Positions 52,305 through 60,983 of a DNA stretch of 64,000 bases are shown piece after piece (within the stretch, counting starts at the first letter, position 1; each line of letters starts with the position of its first letter). The position numbers and the translations under genes were made by a program. Source of the stretch: JBKBIP01 sp046297495 (GTDB taxonomy: Bacteria > Planctomycetota > Planctomycetia > Gemmatales > Gemmataceae); assembly GCA_046297495.1 (NCBI GenBank), contig JBKBIP010000025.1:1-64000 (forward strand), written 5' to 3'. Under the pieces are notes generated by a model, which was not told where the DNA came from, ran no database searches, and was given only the letters and a program-made list of their open reading frames with translations.

Positions 52305-55300
52305 TCACCCAGGTACGAGTTGCGACAGAACGGGTTGTAATTGATCCAAATGTTCTTCCAGGGCCAAATAGAGGATACGTGCATCATCCATCATACCATC
52401 TCGTCCCCGCATTTCCAGTTGTTGCGCGATGGCGTGCGCGGCATGCGCGCCCAGCAAACCCAAGGAGCCTTTAAGCGTGTGGGCGGCCAGTTGCAGGCGT
52501 TTGGGATCATGCTGGTCGATGGCCGCTCGCATGTCCGCCAGTATCCGCGCGCTGTCTTGCTGATAGAGAGTCAAAATTTCGCGGAGGAGCTGCTCATCGT
52601 TGCCGACGTGGGCCAGAATCGCGCCGCGATCCAACAACGGCGCGTTGGCGGATTCGATCTCGGCGCCTCCTTTCACCAAGCGATCCAGCGCTTCATACAG
52701 GGCCGCCGCTTGAATCGGTTTGGAGAGATAATCGTCCATGCCTGCCCGCAGACAGCGTTCGCGGTCGCCGATCATGGCGTAGGCGGTCAAGGCGATGATG
52801 GGCACGCGCGGTTGCTGGTGCTGCCGTTCCCAGGCCCGAATGGCGGCGGTCGCTTCCAAGCCATCCAATTCGGGCATCTGCACGTCCATGAGAATCAGAT
52901 CGAAGGCTTGTTGTTGAGCGGCGGTGACCGCTTCCCGGCCATTAGTCACGACAGTCACGCGATGTCCCCGTTTTTCCAGCAAGCGCAAGACGAGACGCTG
53001 ATTGACCGCGTTGTCTTCCGCCAGCAGGATGTGCCATTGCTGTTCCGTGGCAGCCGGCCAGCGCGTGGGTGGAGCTGGTCGTGGCGCGGGCCGCGCCAGG
53101 GATAGAGCGGCCAGAATGGCGTTCAGCAATTCCGATTGTTTGAGAGGTTTCGTCAAAAAGGCGGCGATTCCCAGATCCTTGCCACGCTGCATGTCATGGG
53201 ACTGTAATCCAGAAGACAGCAGCAGCACCGTGGCACCGGCCAACTCCGGGTGTTGCTGGATGTACTCGGCCACCTGGAAACCATCCATATTGGGCATGTG
53301 AGCATCGAGCAGGATCAGCGGGAACGGCTCGCCGGCTTCATGCGACTTGTGCAGCAACTCCAAGGCGCTGGCTCCACCATCCGCCACCACCGGTTTCATC
53401 TGCCAGAGGCTCAGCAACTCCGTGAGCAGACGCCGGTTGGTAACGTTGTCATCCACGATGAGCGCCGGCAGGTCGCGCAGCTGGTCCTTGTCTCTTTCCC
53501 GCGTGGCGGGCGGCTCGGCTTGCAGGCCAAACCAAGCGGTGAAGTGAAACGTGCTGCCCCGGTTCACTTCGCTCTCCACCCAGATACGTCCATCCATTAG
53601 TTGCACCAATTGGGCGGCGATGGTCAATCCCAAGCCCGTGCCGCCATAATAACGCGTCGTTGAACCATCTACTTGCACGAATTTCTCGAAGATCAGCCGT
53701 TGCTTGTCGGCCGGGATGCCGATGCCTGTGTCACGGACCGCGAAATGCAGGCAAACCATCTGACCCTCTTCTTCCTGCTTCTCCACTTCGACCACGATTT
53801 CCCCCGACGGTGTAAACTTGATGGCGTTACCGACTAGATTGACTATTACTTGTCTCAATCGCAACGGGTCGCCGATCAAGGCATCGGGAACGTCGGGGTG
53901 GATGTGACATATCAGCTCCAAGTCCTTCTGATGGGCCCGCAAGCTGAGTGCCTTGATGGCGTCCCCCAAGCTGTCGCGCAGCGGGAAGCCGACCGTCTCC
54001 AGATGTAACTTCCCCGCCTCGATTTTGGACAGGTCGAGGATGTCGTTGATGATCGTCAACAGGGAATCAGCGGACGCCTTGACGAGTTCCAGGAACTCGC
54101 GCTGCTCGGTGGTCAGGTCGGTTTCCAGAGCCAACTCGGTCATGCCGATGATGCCGTTCATGGGGGTGCGGATCTCGTGACTGACATTGGCCAGGAACTC
54201 ATTCTTGGCGCGGTTGGCGGCTTCCGCCGCTTCCTTGGCCTGTTGCAGCTCCTCCTCGACTCGCTTGCGCTGGGTGATGTCGTGGGCCACGGCGTAGAGC
54301 TGATTCTGTTCGGGATAGGGGACGGCATTCCACAGTAGCCAACGATAACTACCGTCCTTGCACCGATAGCGATTCTCGAACTCGATGGAGATGTGATCTC
54401 CCGTGGCTAATTTGCGCGCTTCGCGCAAGGTCCGTTCCCGGTCGTCGGGATGAACGAAGTCGATGTAGGGGCGATTGAGCATTTCCGCGATACTGTAACC
54501 CAACGTGGTTTCCCAAGCGGGATTCAACCGGCGAAAGTAGCCGTTGTAATCGGCGATGCACAACATATCCAGCGATAGATCAAAAAAGCGATCCCGTTCC
54601 ACCTCGGCTTGCTTTCGTTCGGTCACGTCCCAGAAACAGGCCTGCACGCCAGCGACTTCTCCCCGACCGTTGTACACCGGCGTTTTCAACACTTGCACGT
54701 AAGTGCGCGTGCCGTTCGGATGGATATTCTCCTCAATATCCTCGAAAACTTGCTGCGTGGTGATCACCATCTGATCGTTTTGGCGATATTTATCCGCCAG
54801 ATGTTTGGGATAAAAATCGTAATCGGTCTTGCCCAGGATGGCGGACAGCGGCTCTCCCAAGGTATTGCAAAAGCGTTGATTGCCAAAGGTGAACTGACCT
54901 TGCAGATTCTTACGAATGATGTTGAGCGGCAAATCCTCCACCAAGGAATGACACCACGCTTGCGATTCCCGCAACTCCTCCTCGGTGCGTAACCGCGCGA
55001 CGAACTGGCCGATTTGACTGCCAATGGCGGCGAAGGCTTGCAAGAGCGAGTCATCGCGCGGTTGCGCATGATGGGTGAAGAACTCGAAAACACCGATCAC
55101 TTTGCCATCCAGGCTCACGGGAAAGCCACATGCCTCGCGCAAGCCCTCAGCAGTGGCGGCCACGAGGCGCGGGGCGTCGGCGTCCGGGATCGGTTCCGCT
55201 CCCCAGGCGGGCTGGCCGTGGTGCCAGACGCGCCCCGGCAGACCGACGTTCCTCGGCAGGGGGACTTGTCGGCACAGGTCGATCAACCGCGATGAGTCAA

Positions 55301-56042
55301 TGCTGGCTTCATGCCACAAATCGACGCAGCGCAACTGTTGGGCCTCGCGCTCCACCTCCCAATAGACGCCTAATTGCCAGCTCAGACTTTCACAACAGGC
55401 TTGCAGAATGCTAGGGATGGCTTGCGGCAATGACATGGCTTCCGCCAACACGCGCATCACGGCGTATTGCAAGCTCAAGCGCCGTTCCACACGTTTTTGG
55501 TCAGTGATTTCCTTAGTGACGAAAGCCGCGCCGCGAACGTGGCTCCCGTCCCGAATGGGGTACATGGACATCACGTAATAATGGGGCAGCCCCTCGATGA
55601 GATACTGCTGCTCCATGGTGATTTCTTCCCCTTGGAGCACGCGGCGCAGCAAGTCCTTCCAGAGACGGTTGATTTCGGGAAATTCGTCGGGGGGGGAATT
55701 CTCGTCAATCGTCTGGCCCAGTTGGATTGGTCGCCCCAAGACGCGCTCGGCTTCTTGTAGCAGATGCGCGTTGGCGATCACTAAACGGGATTGACGATCA
55801 AACACGCCGATCGAATCTCGGATGCTCTCCAGCAAATGTTTCGTCAAGAAGGATTGTTTGGCCGGCTTCCCCAAGACCAATAACCACAGCAGCAAACTGG
55901 CGGTCACGGCCAATACCAGGGAATGAACGATGAGGCGCGCCCCCCAAGACCCGTCCCCCAGCAGACACTCCACCAGCGCGCTGACACCCATTCCCAGGGT
56001 CAGCAGCAGCACAAAAGCAAGCAAAACAGGGTGGCGCCCCAT
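52305..56042 (-). CDS. Hybrid histidine kinase with PAS, GAF, two receivers and HPt
   Basis: About 1245 residues from the ATG at 56042 (a GTG six bases earlier is possible). Order: two membrane helices (about 5-60), PAS (about 70-190), GAF (about 205-355), two PAS (about 365-490 and 490-610), HisKA with phospho-His in NVSHEIRTPMNG (about 630), HATPase (about 735-850, DTGIGIPADK and GGTGLGLTIAAQL), receiver 1 (LLDAHMPNMDG), receiver 2 (LMDVQMPELDG) and HPt (AAHTLKGSLG) at the C-terminus. A complete four-step phosphorelay fits in one chain. The PAS/GAF array suggests a cytoplasmic ligand or redox signal. The REC-ATPase gene follows 153 bases downstream. Confidence 0.95.
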   Translation of the reverse strand: MGRHPVLLAFVLLLTLGMGVSALVECLLGDGSWGARLIVHSLVLAVTASLLLWLLVLGKPAKQSFLTKHLLESIRDSIGVFDRQSRLVIANAHLLQEAERVLGRPIQLGQTIDENSPPDEFPEINRLWKDLLRRVLQGEEITMEQQYLIEGLPHYYVMSMYPIRDGSHVRGAAFVTKEITDQKRVERRLSLQYAVMRVLAEAMSLPQAIPSILQACCESLSWQLGVYWEVEREAQQLRCVDLWHEASIDSSRLIDLCRQVPLPRNVGLPGRVWHHGQPAWGAEPIPDADAPRLVAATAEGLREACGFPVSLDGKVIGVFEFFTHHAQPRDDSLLQAFAAIGSQIGQFVARLRTEEELRESQAWCHSLVEDLPLNIIRKNLQGQFTFGNQRFCNTLGEPLSAILGKTDYDFYPKHLADKYRQNDQMVITTQQVFEDIEENIHPNGTRTYVQVLKTPVYNGRGEVAGVQACFWDVTERKQAEVERDRFFDLSLDMLCIADYNGYFRRLNPAWETTLGYSIAEMLNRPYIDFVHPDDRERTLREARKLATGDHISIEFENRYRCKDGSYRWLLWNAVPYPEQNQLYAVAHDITQRKRVEEELQQAKEAAEAANRAKNEFLANVSHEIRTPMNGIIGMTELALETDLTTEQREFLELVKASADSLLTIINDILDLSKIEAGKLHLETVGFPLRDSLGDAIKALSLRAHQKDLELICHIHPDVPDALIGDPLRLRQVIVNLVGNAIKFTPSGEIVVEVEKQEEEGQMVCLHFAVRDTGIGIPADKQRLIFEKFVQVDGSTTRYYGGTGLGLTIAAQLVQLMDGRIWVESEVNRGSTFHFTAWFGLQAEPPATRERDKDQLRDLPALIVDDNVTNRRLLTELLSLWQMKPVVADGGASALELLHKSHEAGEPFPLILLDAHMPNMDGFQVAEYIQQHPELAGATVLLLSSGLQSHDMQRGKDLGIAAFLTKPLKQSELLNAILAALSLARPAPRPAPPTRWPAATEQQWHILLAEDNAVNQRLVLRLLEKRGHRVTVVTNGREAVTAAQQQAFDLILMDVQMPELDGLEATAAIRAWERQHQQPRVPIIALTAYAMIGDRERCLRAGMDDYLSKPIQAAALYEALDRLVKGGAEIESANAPLLDRGAILAHVGNDEQLLREILTLYQQDSARILADMRAAIDQHDPKRLQLAAHTLKGSLGLLGAHAAHAIAQQLEMRGRDGMMDDARILYLALEEHLDQLQPVLSQLVPG

Positions 56043-56201
56043 CAACACGATTTGCCCCCGATCGGGTGGATGCGCCGCCCCGATGTCGTCGCAATCAGGC
56101 TGAAAATAGACGAGGGGGAAGACGCGCCCTATTTTTTCATTGTCTTACGTGGAGCGATTCTCGTCAATGGATGGAAGAGGTGGCAAGAGGCAAACAGCAA
56201 C

Positions 56202-57218
56202 TCAGCTCAACCCCAGGAGCAGCGGCACCTTGTCGCGGAGCTGTTCGATTTCCTGATGCGTTTCCCCCAGGTAGGCGAGCAAGCGCAGATCGTCGCGGGT
56301 GACGGCGCCACCCGTCAATAGCCAGGAACGCACACGGAACAACTTGTACAGCTTCACGATCTTGCGGTCACTGATGAAGATACGATCCTCGCGCACGAGC
56401 GTCTTGATTAGGCGCTGGAACTCGCGGAAGACGTCGGTGGGGAAAAACAATTGTCGGTCGTTGCGTTCCTCGTTGAATTGATCGCGTTGCTGGCGCGCGA
56501 ACAAATGGGTCAGGTAGCGGTGGGCTTTCAAGAAATCCGCTAGCGTGGCATGTCCTTCCGTCCACGGTTTCCGGTTGAGCGTGCGGTTGACTTCGGCTTG
56601 CAAACCCGCGTCAATCAATTCCGTGAAGTGATTGTCCTGTACGGATCGGCTTTCGATCTTGAGGACGAAACGATCTTTCAGGGCGGCCAGCTCGCCATGC
56701 TCCGGCACTTCGTTGGTGGCGGCGAAGAGAATGCGCAAATGGACCGGCTGCGGCAAGCCATCTTGGTAAAACTTGCGTTCATTGATGATCGTCAGCAAAA
56801 TGTTGAGGATGGCCGAGTTTGATTTGAAAATCTCATCGAGAAACGCTAGCCGGGCCGTTGGTAGTTTCCCCTGCTCGCGGCGAATGTAGCGCCCCTCGCG
56901 GAGTAGGTTGATGTCAATGGGACCGATGATTTCTGACGGCTCGGTGAAGCGCGTCAGCATGTACTCAAAATAATCCTCATCATCCAGTCCCAGAGCATCC
57001 TTGAATTTTAACACTAAGTCTGATTTGGCTGTCCCCGGCGGGCCGACAAGCAACAGCGGTTCTTGCGCGATGGCCGCCACGACCATCAAATCGATGATTT
57101 CTTGCTTGTCCACCAGAAACCGGCCCAACGACTGCCGGAAGCGATTTAACCGCTTCCGCAAGTCTTCCGCTTCTGCTTGCAATTCTTCCAACGACCAATC
57201 TTCGCGCGTGGCCTGCAT
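56202..57218 (-). CDS. MoxR/RavA-type AAA+ ATPase
   Basis: A 338-residue cytoplasmic AAA+ protein. Walker A LVGPPGTAKSDLV (about 57-69), Walker B ARLAFLDEIFKSN, sensor 1 in ILFAATNEVPEHGELAALKDRF, and the MoxR lid region with FFPTDVFREFQRLIKTL. MoxR proteins act as chaperones with a von Willebrand A-domain partner encoded beside them. Here no such partner follows; the next gene on the strand is the hybrid kinase. The leader has a 16-base duplication and a TATAAT at 57289-57294. Confidence 0.92.
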   Translation of the reverse strand: MQATREDWSLEELQAEAEDLRKRLNRFRQSLGRFLVDKQEIIDLMVVAAIAQEPLLLVGPPGTAKSDLVLKFKDALGLDDEDYFEYMLTRFTEPSEIIGPIDINLLREGRYIRREQGKLPTARLAFLDEIFKSNSAILNILLTIINERKFYQDGLPQPVHLRILFAATNEVPEHGELAALKDRFVLKIESRSVQDNHFTELIDAGLQAEVNRTLNRKPWTEGHATLADFLKAHRYLTHLFARQQRDQFNEERNDRQLFFPTDVFREFQRLIKTLVREDRIFISDRKIVKLYKLFRVRSWLLTGGAVTRDDLRLLAYLGETHQEIEQLRDKVPLLLGLS

Positions 57219-57288
57219 GATGTTTCGATTCCGAGGTATGTTCGGCGGACCATGATGTTTCGATTCATTGTGAAAACATCGGCACCTT

Positions 57289-57294
57289 ATTATA
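57289..57294 (-). promoter_or_regulatory. Possible -10 element of the MoxR gene
   Basis: TATAAT on the minus strand, about 71 bases upstream of the start codon. No clear -35 hexamer lies 16-18 bases further upstream (nearest AAGTCA). Between it and the gene, CATGATGTTTCGATTC occurs twice (57216-57231, 57251-57266), so the leader contains a partial duplication of the start region. Confidence 0.35.
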
Positions 57295-57397
57295 CCACGA
57301 AGGAAGTGAAATGACTTGGCCAGGGGCAGGTGTGTCTGGCCGTCATTTCAAGCTGGTGATCGCCCCTTCGCCTCAGCCGTTTGACGCCCTCACGACT

Positions 57398-58954
57398 TTA
57401 CCGGGTACTCTGGTGTCGAAGCACGCGGCCAGCAAGGGCGCTGGTGTACTTACCGTTCTGGATGGTCAGTTTGCCATTGACGAACAGATATTGCATCCCC
57501 GTGGCATATTGATGAGGCTTGTCGAAGGTGGCCGTGTCGCGGTACGTCGTGGGATCGAGCACCACGATGTCGGCGAAGTAGCCTGGCTTCAGATAGCCCC
57601 GTTCGGGAAGGCGGAGGATGTCGGCAGGCAAGCCGCTGGCACTGCGGATGGCCTGTTCCAGGGGAATGATTTTCTCTTCAATGGCATAGCGACCGATCTT
57701 GCGCGGGAAAGTGCCGTAGCTGCGCGGGTGCGGGAAGTTGTTGGCTGGCGTCATCGCCGAGCCGTCGCTAGCGGTGGCCACGAATGGTTGCTTCATGATC
57801 AGACGCACATCCTCTTCGTGCATGTTGAAGCACACCACTTGGGCGTCACCGTTGCGGATGATGTCCATCACGACATCCACCACGTCTTTTTTCACGGCGG
57901 CGGCAATATTTTCCAGATCTTTCCCTTGCCAGGACGTATTCTTGGCATAACCGGCGATACGGATGCTCTTGGCGCCGTTGCGGACGTCGAGTTTCTGGCG
58001 AATTCCCTCACGCACGCGCGGCCCCTCCTCGGCATCGTCCATGCGAGCAATCAATTCCTCTCGACTCCCTTCTCGAAATTGAGCTGGGACCAGCATGGCA
58101 CTCAAGCGCGTGCTACTGGCGATGTAGGGGTACTGATCGGCAGTGACGATCTGCCCTTGCTTGCGGGCTTGCAGCACCAAGGCGACGGCATCGCCGGACT
58201 TGCCCCACACCTGCGGTCCCGATGCCTTCATGTGGGAGATGTGAACCGGCAGTTGGGCTTCCCGGCCAATGCGGATGGCTTCATCGACGGCGGACAGCAG
58301 GCCGGTGTTCTCGTCGCGGATGTGGCTGGCGTAGAAGCCGCCGTGCCGCGCCGCCACGCGCGCCAGGGCGATGATTTCCTCGGTCGTGGCATAGGTGCCG
58401 GGATTGTAAATCAACCCCGTGGACAGCCCCCAGGCGCCGTCGCGCATTCCTTGATCGACCAGCTTTTCCATCTCCGCCAGCTCTTTCTTGGTGGGCATGC
58501 GATTGGCATTCCCCATGACGCGCTGGCGTAGGGCGTTATGCGGCATCTGATGGACGACATTGCTGCCGACGCCGTTGCGCTCCATCGTTTGATAATACTT
58601 GGCCACGTCGGTCGGGCCGAAGCCGCAGTTGCCAGTGACAATCGTGGTCACGCCTTGCATCAAGTAGTTGAGGTTCGATTTGGTCGTTGGCAAGACAATG
58701 GCGTTATCACTGTGCGTGTGCAGGTCAATGAAGCCGGGAGCGACGATCAACCCCTTAACGTCCAGGATGGTCGGATCGCCGGCAACGTCGAACTTGCCGA
58801 CCGCGACGATGCGGTCCCCCTGGATAGCAATGTCGCCAACTTGTCCTGGCTGGCCGCTGCCATCGTGGAGAGTGCCGTTACGCAGCACGATGTCGGCCTG
58901 CACCGGCTCGGCGGCAGGAAGAAGCGTAAGTAGCAGAAAAGCATAGCTGGTCAT
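57398..58954 (-). CDS. N-acyl-D-amino-acid deacylase, exported
   Basis: A 518-residue amidohydrolase-superfamily enzyme. The ATG at 58954 has GAGGA about 10 bases upstream and begins a signal peptide (MTSYAFLLLTLLPAAEPVQA). Metal-site features are FIDLHTHSDN, VTGNCGFGP (Cys ligand region of D-aminoacylases), SHIRDEN, PVHISHMKASG and the catalytic Asp in VATASDGSAMTP near the C-terminus. It would release free D-amino acids or related amines from N-acyl derivatives outside the cytoplasm; the exact substrate is open. The PQQ-like gene, which ends just upstream, is separated by about 52 bases. Confidence 0.92.
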   Translation of the reverse strand: MTSYAFLLLTLLPAAEPVQADIVLRNGTLHDGSGQPGQVGDIAIQGDRIVAVGKFDVAGDPTILDVKGLIVAPGFIDLHTHSDNAIVLPTTKSNLNYLMQGVTTIVTGNCGFGPTDVAKYYQTMERNGVGSNVVHQMPHNALRQRVMGNANRMPTKKELAEMEKLVDQGMRDGAWGLSTGLIYNPGTYATTEEIIALARVAARHGGFYASHIRDENTGLLSAVDEAIRIGREAQLPVHISHMKASGPQVWGKSGDAVALVLQARKQGQIVTADQYPYIASSTRLSAMLVPAQFREGSREELIARMDDAEEGPRVREGIRQKLDVRNGAKSIRIAGYAKNTSWQGKDLENIAAAVKKDVVDVVMDIIRNGDAQVVCFNMHEEDVRLIMKQPFVATASDGSAMTPANNFPHPRSYGTFPRKIGRYAIEEKIIPLEQAIRSASGLPADILRLPERGYLKPGYFADIVVLDPTTYRDTATFDKPHQYATGMQYLFVNGKLTIQNGKYTSALAGRVLRHQSTR

Positions 58955-59006
58955 GGTGAATATCCTCGCAGGGAAGTCTCGGCGCGTCGCCATGTACGAC
59001 CAACCG

Positions 59007-60434
59007 TTACCGGACATCGTAGCAAACGACTCGTTTCAAATCACGGACGTATAGTTTACCATTAGCCACGACCGGAACAACCCAGCAGCGATCCTTCGAG
59101 AAGCGGAAGTTACTGACTTCCCGATAGCCTTCCGGGGTCGCTTGAGCGGCGGCGAGATAACCATTCTCACCCAAGATGATGAGATGACCATCGGCGATCA
59201 TCAACGCCCCTTTGTCAAAGCCACGATGCTCCCAGCGGATCACATCACCTTGACGGAAATCCATGCACGTCAGTTTCTTCTCGTTGAATCCATACAGATA
59301 ACCGTCGAGATAGACGCAGGTGGAGAAATGGTTGCACATCTGATTGCCTTCATAGACGAACTGTTTGCCATCTTGGCCGGTAGCCAGCCGCAACGAGCCG
59401 TCTGGACGTTTCTCAACTTCTAGTAAAGCACAACCGCGGTTATAGCCGCTGGAGATGAACACGTAATTGCCCACCACAATCGGCGTGGCGATGTTGCAGC
59501 CATAATCGGTGATCCAAGGATATTTCCAGAATACCTCACCAGTGCGCGGATGGACGCTGACGAGGTGATCCCCGGTGAAAAACAAGATTTGCCGGACGCC
59601 GTGCATGGTGGCGGCTATGGGGGAGCTGTAACCAGCTCGATCATCCAGGGCCTTCCAAACTTCCTTGCCCGTGTGCTTGTGCAAGGCCACCAAAGAGTTG
59701 CCTTCGGGACCGCCCGGATTGGTGTACACCAAATCATCTTCCACCAAGGGAGAGAAAGAGACACCCCACTGTAAATTGGGAGCGCCGTAGTCAGTGAGCA
59801 AATTTCGACTCCAAACGCGCGTGCCGTCGCGCAGGTTTAGGCAGTGCATCCAACCCGTGGCGCCGACACTATAGACCCGGTCCCCGTCAATGGTCGGCGT
59901 CGAGCGTGGCCCACTGCCGAAGTTGTTCACGTAATCAGCGGGATAGCGATAGCGCCACAATTCGGCCCCCGTATCCGCGTCCCAGCACACGACCGCCTCG
60001 GAGGGACCGTCTTGCGTGAGTGTCACCGCTTTGCCCTGACTGACGGCCAGCGTCGCGAAGCCATCGCCAATATCGGCTTGCCACAGCACTTTGGGTCCTG
60101 TGGCGGGCCAAGCAAGGTTGAGGCCGGTTTCCAATGACAACCCATCGCGGCGCGGGCCGCGCCACTGTGGCCAATCACCGGCCGCGCCGCTGTCCGCGTC
60201 TGGCAGGGGGGGTAGCTCGGCGGATTCCAATTTGCCGCGCAACGTGGAGTCCGCCTCGAAGCGCACGGCCGTCGCGCCAAACTTCCACCACAACACCCCG
60301 CCCGCCGCTGCTAAAACGATGACCGTGAGCACTCCCAGCAGCCCAGAAGTAGTCCAGCCCACGCGCCGGCGCAAAGTCGGTTGGTCAGTTATCTTCAATT
60401 CCACGCGGTCTCGAAGGTGAGGAGAAAGCGGCAT
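59007..60434 (-). CDS. PQQ-like beta-propeller protein, membrane-anchored
   Basis: A 475-residue protein; I take the ATG at 60434 because GGAGG lies 7 bases upstream. A much longer frame upstream (to 60980) is rejected: it runs antisense through a nuclease-family remnant. A membrane segment (about 27-50, GLLGVLTVIVLAAAGGVLWW) is followed by a seven- or eight-bladed propeller: DWPQWRGPRRDGLS, GPKVLWQADIGDG, CWDADTGAELWRYRYP, ALHKHTGKEVWKALD and VHPRTGEVFWKYPW. Whether it binds PQQ is not shown; many family members are cofactor-free. It shares the strand with the D-aminoacylase and may be co-transcribed. Confidence 0.9.
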   Translation of the reverse strand: MPLSPHLRDRVELKITDQPTLRRRVGWTTSGLLGVLTVIVLAAAGGVLWWKFGATAVRFEADSTLRGKLESAELPPLPDADSGAAGDWPQWRGPRRDGLSLETGLNLAWPATGPKVLWQADIGDGFATLAVSQGKAVTLTQDGPSEAVVCWDADTGAELWRYRYPADYVNNFGSGPRSTPTIDGDRVYSVGATGWMHCLNLRDGTRVWSRNLLTDYGAPNLQWGVSFSPLVEDDLVYTNPGGPEGNSLVALHKHTGKEVWKALDDRAGYSSPIAATMHGVRQILFFTGDHLVSVHPRTGEVFWKYPWITDYGCNIATPIVVGNYVFISSGYNRGCALLEVEKRPDGSLRLATGQDGKQFVYEGNQMCNHFSTCVYLDGYLYGFNEKKLTCMDFRQGDVIRWEHRGFDKGALMIADGHLIILGENGYLAAAQATPEGYREVSNFRFSKDRCWVVPVVANGKLYVRDLKRVVCYDVR

Positions 60435-60511
60435 GGTTTGGCCTCCAGAAGCGGGACGATTCATGAAAGGAGTGTATTGTCCTGTAGTATCCGACTGTCG
60501 GTGATTCCTGA

Positions 60512-60562
60512 GATTCATCATTTCGCGCACGCTGGCGATATCCCTGCGCGAAACGCTCCATC
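60512..60562. repeat. Dispersed palindrome, GATTCATC family (degenerate)
   Basis: GATTCATCATTTCGCGCA (60512-60529), identical to the left arm at 32180, faces TGCGCGAAACGCTCCATC (60545-60562). The inner ten bases pair; the outer end has diverged. It is upstream of the PQQ-like gene. Confidence 0.65.
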
Positions 60563-60629
60563 TTATAAAGAAGATAAGTACAATTGTAGCATCAGAAGGA
60601 ATATCTGCCTTCCTTTCTCGCGGAATCGG

Positions 60630-60893
60630 CAGTTTCGCTATGATCTGGAACAATACGAAAAGGAGAAGGTGATACCTTATGTCACGAGTGTCGAATGCTT
60701 GGCACGCAAGGAAGGGCGTGAAAAAGGATTGCGAGAAGGCTTGGCCTTGGGGCTGGAGTTGAAATTCGGCGCCTGCGGCAAGCGCTTGTTGACATGCATA
60801 GGCCGCATCGACGACGTGGCTCAGTAGCAAGCGCTGCACGAGACGCTCAAGACCGCGGCCAGTTTGGAAGAATTGCGCCAGGCGCTGCCATGA
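60630..60893 (+). pseudogene. C-terminal remnant of an Rpn/DUF4351-like protein
   Basis: One + frame reads FRYDLEQYEKEKVIPYVTS, ARKEGREKGLREGLALGLELKFG and GRIDDVAQ, then an in-frame TAG (60825-60827), then QALHETLKTAASLEELRQALP and TGA (60891). This resembles the C-terminal end of the PD-(D/E)XK-related Rpn/transposase-like proteins that are abundant in Gemmata-type genomes. The N-terminal nuclease domain is absent and the frame upstream is not protein-like. I read it as a decayed mobile gene. Confidence 0.6.
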
Positions 60894-60983
60894 GTCGCGG
60901 AACTGTTCGGGCTGTTCCGCTTGTCCGATGTTGCTCATCGAACGACCATTTGCCTCGCTTCGGCACCAGGAGTTGTTCACGGA

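Noticed and set aside
57311..58531. 406-codon + strand frame opposite the D-aminoacylase gene
   Set aside because: Shadow of a conserved gene on the minus strand; the translation resembles no family.
60435..60980. N-terminal extension of the PQQ-like protein to residue 657
   Set aside because: It would run antisense through the nuclease-family remnant and the palindrome; the ATG at 60434 has GGAGG 7 bases upstream and a membrane anchor follows.
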